DNA from: Cryptomeria japonica
Lineage: Eukaryota > Streptophyta > Pinopsida > Cupressales > Cupressaceae
Length of the DNA: 64,000 nt
Assembly (NCBI RefSeq): GCF_030272615.1
Contig: NC_081405.1
Coordinates: 311,257,235 to 311,321,234, forward strand
Direction: 5' to 3'
Position numbers and translations under genes: made by a program. Shown here in pieces: positions 56,358-64,000 of the stretch (position 1 is its first letter; the number at the start of each line of letters is the position of its first letter). The notes beneath the pieces are model-generated. The model was not told the DNA's origin. It ran no database searches and saw only the letters and a program-made list of their open reading frames with translations.

Positions 56358-59022
56358 TTAGCTCGAACTTTGTAACCAGTTGGTTACAATCTGAAATAGG
56401 TCTTCTAATACCAAATTCAGGCTCTGAGTGAACCTGTCACTGTCCTTCAATGCTGCCTCTATTCTTTGAATTGTACCGGTGAGGTGATGCATTTTCTCTT
56501 TCGGTGTCTTTTGTCTCTGAACAAGTGCCTCCGAGATCTCTTTCCTCAAAGAGATAAGGTTATCCAATTTAGGACTGAGCCTACATTTATGTTCTTTTGC
56601 CTTTCCTTTTATTCTTTCTTTTTCTTTCTCCAACTTCTCAAGTTTCTCCTCAAATCCAGCTATCTCCTATTCTATAACTGATAATGGTTCTGATGAACCA
56701 ATGATATTGTTAGCTATATCATTTTTTTTTGTACTTTGCTGATCTCCTTATCAATATCCACTATCAAAAGATTGGTTTTACATGTATCTCTATATAGTTC
56801 CTTAAACTCCATTATTGTTTTACTCAGTGCTGGTAAGAATGTATCAATGTGTCCCAAACACTTCTTTATTGTCTCATCAAAGAATTTCTCTTTTTCCTTA
56901 TCCATTTTGTCTTTAAATGTCTCTTCAATTATTTGATCAACAATCAATATTTTGCCAGTGATGTACTTAGGTAATGTGTCTAATTGACTCAAGGAATATT
57001 TATTTTCAACATTGTACTTGGGTGCAATCAATTTAAGAATGGGGATGGTATCATCTATAGCCTTATAGGACAATGTATTGCAATCAGTAATTTTCTTAAT
57101 AGAGTCCAATAATACCTCAGTTACATTTGTTGGTTTGAATTTAGTCATGGAAGTACCAGATGACTGTCCAATTACCTTAACAATCTCCATGCTATTGGTG
57201 TGAGCAACCACTTTGCTTGCCTCGACCTCTAGTGGGTCAGTTTGTGTCTGCATTTCTATCAGCAAAGGTTTAGGCTTCTCAGCTATTGCCGGTGGCACTG
57301 TCTTTGTATGTACATGTGACTTAACATTTTTTGTTGCTTGTTTCTCCGTGGGTTTCACTGTGCTCTCTACTTCCAGTTTCTCTTTCTGCACCTCTGCCCT
57401 ATCCACTACTGGTGACTCAATAGGATTCTCTGTATTTTCCACAACTGGTATCCCATCTATTGGTTTTTCAATGTTTGCATCAATGGTATTAGTCACCATT
57501 CCAATCTCAATATGTTCCACTGTTTGTTCTGCATGTGTCTCCACCTCAATATTTTCAGCTGGTGGCTCAGTAGCCACATCTTTCTTCTCACCAGTGGTCT
57601 CCTTATAAACCAAAATATTGACCTCCTGAGTATCAATGTTCATTGTGTATAGGATTCTGATTCATGATTTGTATCCTCTTTTGGAGTCTCCACATCCTCA
57701 ATAGCTAGTGTTGCATTTGTCTAAATCGGTGGTGTAACAGTAGGTGGTGGTAAATTGTCTGTCAGTTTTATATTTGGTAGTCCACCTACCTTGCCTTTTC
57801 CCTTATCTTTATCCTTTTGGTAAACTTTGCAGGGTTTTGGTCTCTTTAGTTCTTCTTGTTTCTCCTTCTCCACAAAGAAGATGTCCCATTTATCTATTGT
57901 CTCTTCTGATATCTCATTAACTATGTTGACCATTAAACTTACATGCTAGTGACCACTAGAAAATACTATTCTGTTAGCTTTGCTGATCAGCTCATCGATT
58001 TCCTCAACTGATTTAACAGGGTGAACAACTAGCAGTTTCTCAATCTTTATTTTCTTGTCTAGTTCCATAATGGCTATCCTTTTAGCATCAAGCCGCCTAT
58101 ACAAATCACTAGGTAAATCATCTACCACCTCTATCAAAAATTTCTAATAAATGTCTAGGTGTAAGATGATACTATTTTGTATGCTTTCCTTTTCCTCATT
58201 GTTAAATGTATCATACAATTTACTAACATTTGATAAATTTCCATCTTTTGTTATTTCATTCAATAGATTGTTAAGAGGAGGGATAACCTGTTTTTCCTTT
58301 CTCTTCCCGGGTGTCATTTTCTTAGCTGGGGGCCTTACTGCTTGTTGTTTCTGCCTTGATGTCTTGATTTTCTTGGGAGGAGGAGAGGGTGCTGGTGAAG
58401 GTTTTCTCTTCATATCTACTCTTTTAAAATCAGCTGGGATTTCACTTTTTGATGAAGTTCCAACCAGTGAGATGTGAGCTTCCGGTTGTAACCCTTCCAA
58501 GTCACTTTCTTTGATACTGGTGATATTCATTATGTTTTCCTTGATTTATTTCACTTGTTTTGTTGTACTTTTGATATTTTTCTCCCTTCTCTTTCTCCGT
58601 TTCAGTGTTTGCACCCCACTTTCAATGGTTTCAGCATTACCAAACACTTTTTCCTCTGGTTCTCTAGGGGCTTCAAGTAGGACTTTGGCATATGTCTCAA
58701 TAATATTCACATCAGCCTCATAACCCATCTCTGTCACCCAAACAATTCTAGGAAGAAATGCTTCCATCTAGATCTCATCCTTCTTAATCATAAAACAAAT
58801 TTCTTTTTGATACTTGTCTACAATACTCTGAGGTAACCTTTCCTAGTTTTCATTTTAGCCTTAAATGCTTGGAAATATTCAGTTATTTTGTTTTTCTTGT
58901 CTGTTCCCATGCCGGTGAAGATATCCAACAGTTATTTACCTACCGGTATGTCATGACCAAAGTCTTTCTTGCCTATACCGGGGACCTCCTTAGTAAGATA
59001 TAGCATTAGGCATACAAGAAGA
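56358..59022 (-). pseudogene. ORF2 of element I, middle and C-terminal part
   Basis: Reading down from 59022: LTKEVPGIG (about 58970-59000), an ICFMIKKDE-like block near 58800, PRIVWVTEMGYEADVNIIETYA near 58690-58755, a Lys/Pro-rich basic part (58530-58144), a helix region (58137-57946), KGKGKVGGLP (about 57780-57800), a Glu/Thr/Val-rich low-complexity stretch (57643-57230), then VTEVLLDSIKKI and DDTIPILKLIAPK (about 57000-57135), LYRDTCKTN (about 56775-56800) and a basic coiled coil (56633-56358). The last 300 residues match element H strongly. Frame changes occur near 57700 and 56700. Function unknown. Confidence 0.78.
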
Positions 59023-60158
59023 TGTTGGCATTTTTGATGTTCATGTTGTGATTGTTATTGATGGACACACACTTGCATTAAGATCCTCTTTATATGTATG
59101 AGTCAGAGCACAACCGGTATTTGTTCCAACCGGTATGTTGTAGGTATGTTGTATTATAGTCTTTAGACTATTGATGTTTTGCAGAATGTGTTTACTGGTC
59201 TAAAGCGGCATGTCGATCCCAAGTGGTTCGTGGATACCAAGCGGTACGAGGGATTAAAGCGGCATAACACATTTTTACTAGTCTTCATTTTGACAAACCG
59301 ACAACCGATATTTTGTATGAATCGGTAATACTCTGTGATGAGTTACCAACCGACATTTTGTGATGAGTTACCAATCCACCGATTGTTTGACGGTGCCGAC
59401 ACACTGGCGGTGCTTTTTGTGTCATGTTACTGAGTATGTATAGATTCATTGAACCTAGGAAATTGAAATGTAATCCTATTAGACCGACATGAAATTAGAT
59501 TCCTTTAAAAGGACACCATGTCTAGGGTTTTAGGTGGTTGTTGAAAGGGTTTATGTTGTTACTAGGGTTTAAGGTGGTTGAGGAGTTGGAAAGAATATGA
59601 ATGTGTAGAAGACTAAAGTAATGCAGGAGTGCATTAAGAATGAGCTATCAAGGATCTAATCGAGCAGTCTGTGCTATTAGATAGATCAAACACTTGTTGA
59701 TTACTCACATCTTTGACAAGTCTGTAGCCCTTAACCGGGTAGGCCCAAAAGCCTTTTGTAAAATCTTGTAACAAGGTGGTTCACCTCTATGAATCTAGAA
59801 TCCTCTAGCAAGGTAGTCCTTGATCGGACTTATCTCCTAACAGAGATTGAGATTCCTAACGGGATTTGTTCTGGTGAAGAACATTGTAAGACCTTAACCG
59901 GTCTAGTTTCTATTTTGCACATAGTGACTTGTGAGTTCCATCTCACCGTGGTTTTTCCCATTTGGGTTTCCACATCAAATATCTTGTGTTATGGTTGTAT
60001 TGCTTTTGTGGGTGAATGATTTATTTGCATTTTGGTTTGCATGTGTGATAACCGGTCTGTCTGTTAAACTGTTTTACCGGTTTATCTTTAGACTGTTTAA
60101 GTGTTTAAGTGTAGTGTTTTTTGGTATACTAATTCACCCCCCCTCTTAGTATTCATCA
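59023..60158 (+). repeat. Solo LTR S3 inside element I ORF2
   Basis: It begins TGTTGGCATTTTTGATGTTC and ends TAGTATTCATCA. It has the + strand C-tract CACCCCCCCTCTTAG. Flanks GAAGA (59018-59022) and AAAGA (60159-60163) match at four of five bases. ORF2 on the minus strand continues across it (FRFGNL before, then LMLYLTKEVPGIG after). Its ending resembles that of the element A LTR, but its start is different. Confidence 0.85.
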
Positions 60159-60700
60159 AAAGATTGCCAAATCTGAAAGTACCTTTCTTATCCCCTTTGA
60201 TTTTATTCAAATTATCAATCAATTCATCTTTCAACCACTCACATACATCTATTTTAGCATCATTGTTGACCATATCATATGCACTCTTGATATATAGACT
60301 GGAAACTAAGTTTAGTCGGTTAGCATGTGTGGTTTTGTATCCTAAGATCATGCTAATGAATCTAACATTGTCATCTTTCACATCATTAACTCTTAGGGAT
60401 CTGCTTTCATAGGTTGCACTAGTTAAAGTCATTACTGTGTTGTTTGAAACTTTCTTGGTCTTATCTAGCATGCTACTAGTGGAAGGTAAGCCAGTCACAG
60501 CTTTAACTCCTTCTCTAGTGATCTTATGGATAGAGTCTAACCAAAAGAATTCTCCATGGACTCTACTGAGTACAATCCTCACAATTTCCTTAGGAAATTC
60601 TGGGATGTCAAGGATTTCCACAAAACCTAGGGTTTCAATAACCTTATGTTCCAGTTTTACAATTCCACTTTCATCACAAATCACATTTTATTACATTTTC
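60159..60700 (-). pseudogene. ORF2 of element I, N-terminal part
   Basis: 195 codons open on their own (60684 down to 60100, running into S3). Blocks: VRIVLSRVHGEFFWLD and HKITREGVKAVTGLPS (60490-60590), RSLRVNDVKDDNVRFISMILGYK (about 60335-60405), then WLKDELIDNLNKIKGDKKGTF (about 60175-60240). This is the cleanest copy of the N-terminal domain. About 70 residues present at the start of B's ORF2 are missing because of the junction at 60700. Confidence 0.8.
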
Positions 60701-60702
60701 AT

Positions 60703-60960
60703 ACTCTCTACAAAATGATCTACAAGATCTCATACTTATATATGAGTCTTATTACAATATGCCATGTCCGCTTACAAAAAGATATTACAATTAAATACAA
60801 TATATAATAAACAAAATCTTGTCGGCTAGGGTGCCGATAAACATCCTTGTCGCTGCCGGTGAACTATCTGCCAGTGCCGGTGCCATAAGATTGCAAGGCT
60901 GCCATCAATGACAATACCTTCAATCACCTACAATTCTCATTGGAGTGTGCAATGCCAACA
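60703..60960 (-). repeat. G-type LTR, end fragment
   Basis: It matches the G LTR from about 38271 onward and, unlike G itself, continues to the true outer end, AATGCCAACA at 60960. The left end is a break into element I. It shows what the missing terminal part of the G LTR looks like. Confidence 0.78.
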
Positions 60961-61572
60961 ACCTATGTGTTTGAGAAGGAGAGTCTGATATTTGATGGAA
61001 GCAATTAAACTGTATGCAAGGACCAGATGGAGGTTCACTTGGAATATCATGGAGATGATTATTGGAAGATTACAAATAATACCTATAGTGTTCCTCAGAA
61101 TGGACTGATTACTGCTAATGAGATCAAGGATGTTGAACATAACATAAGAACTAAAGAAGCATTGCTGAGTGCCCTGACTGATTCAGAGATGAGTAATGTG
61201 ATGGAATTGTAGATAGCTAATGAGATCTAGGAGAAGTTAGAAACCCTATATTAAGGAGATAAGAATGTGAAAGTTGCTGAATTTTAGAGTTTGAAAGGAA
61301 ATTATGAGATGTTGAAGATGGGAGAAGATGAGAACATTTCATCCTTTATGGATAAGGTGAATGAACTTGTCCTGAGCATCATATGTGCTAGTGGAACTCT
61401 TGAGGATGATGAGATTGTTGCTAAAGTGTTGACATCATTGCCTATTACTTACAAACACAAAGTAGTTGCTATTGATGAGATCCAGATTGTGACCAATGTG
61501 ACAAGAGACATGCTGGTTGGAAAACTTGCTGCTTTTGAGTTGAGAAAATTTGGAGAATCACATGGTAAATCT
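60961..61572 (+). pseudogene. Copia Gag fragment on the + strand
   Basis: TYVFEKESLIFDGSN, stop, then DQMEVHLEYHGDDYW, LSALTDSEMSNVM, ISSFMDKVNELVL, LTSLPITYKHKVVAIDEI and MLVGKLAAFELRKFG. This order is the copia capsid domain (UBN2/DUF4219-type), close to E's Gag in layout. It is about 200 codons with four stops. It is cut on the left by the LTR fragment and on the right by element H at 61573, and no other part of its element is in the window. The LTR end happens to give an in-frame ATG at 60954 (MPTTYVF), probably by chance. Confidence 0.82.
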
Positions 61573-62342
61573 TGTTAGGATTCCCAAAGATACTGAGAGG
61601 GGGGGTGAATCAGTATCTAACCGGTTTGTTAATTTACTTGAATTGAAAAATGTAAAGCATGTCAATACAGTGTACCGATAAATCAAAAGTAATGCAGTAA
61701 ATAAGAAAAACAATAACCACATGAAGAGCACACCATAACACAGTAGTTTAACGAGGAAACCCAGTGTGGGAAAAAACTCAGTGGGATTTGTGACCCACAA
61801 TATTCACTTACTGGCCAATAAGGGAATATTACTGCTACAATAGGGGCCTACACATGCAGGAAGGCCAAGTGCCTAAAGCTCACTATTCAATTACAAAAGG
61901 AAGTCACACTGACTTACAAAAATGGATTATAATAATCCAATGTCTTGTACTGCTTCAAAATAGCATCTGCTATGCTAGATCTAGTACCGGTTTTAGCTCT
62001 GCTACATACATAAACCCTTAACCTAAAATTTGCATATTAGGTCTGCATCATTTCGCCTATAACCTTATTACAAAATGTTCTAAAATGATCTCATACATAT
62101 ATGAGTCATATTACAACTTGCCATGTCGGCTTACAATGATTTTACAATTAATTACAAAATATATTATCAACAAAATTCCTGTTGGCCTGGGTGCCGATAT
62201 CCTTCCTTTCACTGTCGGTGTTCTGTGTGTCGGTGTAGAGTTTGTCATTACCAGTGCCGGTATCATATGATTGGAAGGTTGCCATCGATGACAAAACCTT
62301 CAATCACCTACAATTTCTCCTTGGAGTGTGCATTTTCCAACA
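61573..62342 (-). repeat. 3' LTR of H (G-type), 770 bp
   Basis: On the + strand it begins TGTTAGGATTCCCAAAGATAC and ends CATTTTCCAACA. It has the G-tract and TGAATCAGTATC. It is the only complete G-type LTR in the window, so it serves as the reference for the three fragments. Confidence 0.88.
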
Positions 62343-62356
62343 ATCTCCCCCTTTGG
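62343..62356 (-). other. Polypurine tract of H
   Basis: ATCTCCCCCTTTGG on the + strand next to the LTR. A second CTCCCCCTTTGGCATC tract lies near 62508-62522, as in N2 and E. Confidence 0.82.
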
Positions 62357-62600
62357 CATTGATGGCAACACTCATGAGAAAATTTCAAAAAGTGTTGTCC
62401 AGATAAAATCTGCCAAAATTGTCTTACCAAAAACTTTGTGCCAAATCATATGTGCTCCCCCTGAGCTGATGGTGTCTTCTGCTAATCATTTTTCTTATTA
62501 CCACTACTCCCCCTTTGGCATCAATGACAAAGGTTGTCAAGGTGTCAACTGAGTATGGTTTCCAGCTTCATCCCTGTAACTGGTTGGTTACAATCTGAAA
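62357..62600. other. H 3' untranslated region
   Basis: About 240 bases without a gene, including the second purine tract. Confidence 0.5.
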
Positions 62601-64000
62601 AAGTTATGCCAATACCAGATTCAGGCTCTTAGTGAACCGTTCACTATCCTTTAATGCGGCCTCTGTCCTCTGAATTGTATCGGTGAGGTGTTGCATTTTC
62701 TATTCCGGTGTCTTTTGTCCTTGAACCAATGCCTCATATATCTCTTTTCTCAAGGAGGCGAGGTAGTCCAATTTTGGACTAAGTCTCCATTTCAGATCTT
62801 TTGCCTTTCCTTTATTCTTTCCTTCTCTTTTACAATTTTATGAAGTTCCTCCTCAAAACTTGTTATTTTCTGCTAAAAAAATGATAATGGTTCAGATGAA
62901 TTAATGAAATTGTCAGCTAATTTATTTATTTCTCCCTGTACCATACTAATCTTCTTATCTATATCTACTGTCAAAATTTTTGTTTTACATGTATCTCTGT
63001 ACAACTTTTTAAATTCTTTTAGTGTTTTACATAGTGCTGGTAAAAGAGTGTCAAATTGTCTCATGCACTTCTTTATTTCCTCTTCAAAGAATATATGTTT
63101 TCCTTTCTCAATTTTCTCTTTCAATGCTTCCTCATTTATTTGTTCAACTATCACAATATTGTCAGTAATATACTTGGACAATGTGTCAAGTTGATTTAAA
63201 GAATCTTTATTATCCACATTACACTTGGGTGCTATCATTTTCAAAATTGGGATTGTATCATCAATAGCTTTGTATGCTTGTGCACTGCACTCTATTATTT
63301 TCTTGATTGAATCCAATAGAACTTCTGTCACATTTGTTGGTCTGAATTCTGCCATGGAAGAACCAACAATCTGTATTCCGCTGGTGTGAGTAACTTCTTT
63401 TCTTGTAGTGACCTCTGGTAGGTTAGTTTGTGTTTGCATTTCTCTAAGAAAAGGTTTGGGTTTCTCAGCTGTTTCTGGTGGCACTGTCTCTACATGAACC
63501 TATTCCTATGAGGGAGCCTGTTGCTCTACTTGTTTCTCAGTGTTGTCCATTGCCGATTTTTCTTCTGTGCTGCCTGTTGCTGGTGGCTCAGTAGATGAAT
63601 CATTATGTACATCTGTGGTATTTGCCTTTCCAGTGTCCGGGGTCACTGTAATGTTTTCTGCCGGTGGCTCTGTTGCCACATCTAATTTTCCAGTTGATTC
63701 TTTATCCACCACAATATTGACTTTCTGAGTATCAATGCTCATTGTATATAACACCTTAGAATCAGGATTTGTATCCTCATGTGGTGTGTCCATACTCTCA
63801 GTAGCCGGTTGATTGTCAGTAGTAACTACTGGTGGAGTATCTAAAGGTGGTGGGGATAAGTTGTCTGTTATTTTTATACTGGGAGGTCCACCAACCTTAC
63901 CTTTTCCCTTATCCTTTTGTTATACCTTGATGGGTTTAGGGATTTGATACTCTTCTTGTTTCTCCTTCTCTACAAAGAATATATCCCATGCATCAACTGT
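62601..64000 (-). pseudogene. ORF2 of element H, C-terminal part
   Basis: The frame enters from the right edge: KGKGKVGGPPSIKITDNL (about 63850-63905), an acidic Thr/Pro/Val-rich stretch (63793-63506), then VTEVLLDSIKKI, DDTIPILKMIAPK, LDTLSKYITDNIV and LYRDTCKTKILTVDID (63484-62920). A decayed coiled-coil end follows to about 62600. Compared with element I, the linker is much shorter while the block from VTEVLLDS onward is nearly unchanged. That suggests the tail is the functional core and the linker a spacer. Few stops occur before 62873. Confidence 0.8.

Larger units (their letters stand above)
56257..60700 (-). mobile_element. Element I: pol-less two-ORF family, interior only
   Basis: In minus orientation it holds most of ORF2, then a CTCCCCCTTTGACATC tract (56306-56322) that is a purine tract on its own strand. 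ORF1 and the 5' LTR are lost: at about 60700 the sequence joins a G-type LTR end. The 3' LTR is probably represented by 43327-43549 beyond J. Solo LTR S3 interrupts ORF2. Close relationship to H is clear from the shared C-terminal protein. Confidence 0.72.
61573..64000 (-). mobile_element. Element H, 3' end (LTR, purine tract, ORF2 tail)
   Basis: A complete LTR followed rightward by a polypurine tract and ORF2 on the minus strand; the element continues past the window. The LTR is G-type, and the ORF2 tail matches element I. Together these link the G LTR family with the two-ORF coding family. Confidence 0.85.

Noticed and set aside
57213-57608. 131-codon + strand frame rich in Ser, Thr and Val
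   Set aside because: It is the reverse of the low-complexity linker of element I ORF2.

Overview
This window is intergenic DNA from a large, repeat-rich plant nuclear genome. No host protein gene, tRNA, rRNA or bacterial-type feature is visible. Almost every kilobase belongs to LTR retrotransposons: Ty1/copia elements with initiator-Met tRNA primer sites, one Ty3/gypsy chromovirus, one Tat-like gypsy derivative, and several relatives that carry no polymerase. The size, the nesting and the heavy decay suit a conifer-like genome, but the taxon is an inference and cannot be proved from this sequence.

Layout by nesting. The left half is a stack of insertions. Element C (+ strand; gag remnant at about 29.0 kb, ORF2 from 30.6 to 34.2 kb, 3' LTR at 35.5 kb) was hit by element B (- strand; 1-3688 and 28462 to about 29022). 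B's LTR was hit by element A (+, 3694-28456, target duplication AAATC). A's second ORF was hit by copia element N2 (-, 8926-19001, duplication GATAC), and A's 3' leader by copia element E (-, 20512-27175). N2's gag region was hit by solo LTR S1 (15172-16227). That is five levels. C also holds solo LTRs S2 (31986-33301) and D (34181-35322), and its 3' LTR was hit by element F (36068 onward).

The right half continues F > G (LTR at 37779) > K, a truncated chromovirus with a 3.7-kb LTR (38424-43327). A 223-bp piece of G-type LTR follows, then J (43550-56256), a complete Tat-like element without pol that carries an antisense plant-mobile-domain ORF. Next come element I (-, about 56.3-60.7 kb) with solo LTR S3 inside it, a G-type LTR end, a copia gag fragment on the + strand, and the 3' end of element H (-, from 61573 to beyond the window).

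The most interesting content is a family of two-ORF elements without polymerase (A, B, C, I and H). ORF1 is the C-terminal half of a copia Gag (coiled coil, GLGY-type motif, CCHC knuckles) without the capsid part. ORF2 is a protein of up to about 1,150 residues, not recognised with confidence, that occupies the place of pol. Five diverged copies share an N-terminal block (RIH..F.WLD...ITKEAI..VTGL), a middle block (KYEN.I.FMVD ... PMGYEV) and a coiled-coil tail. The copia elements N2 and E have the same primer-site type and the same C-tract at the LTR 3' end, so they or their relatives are plausible helpers (inference). All copies seen here are broken, often by TAG where Gln is expected, as cytosine deamination at methylated CHG sites would produce.
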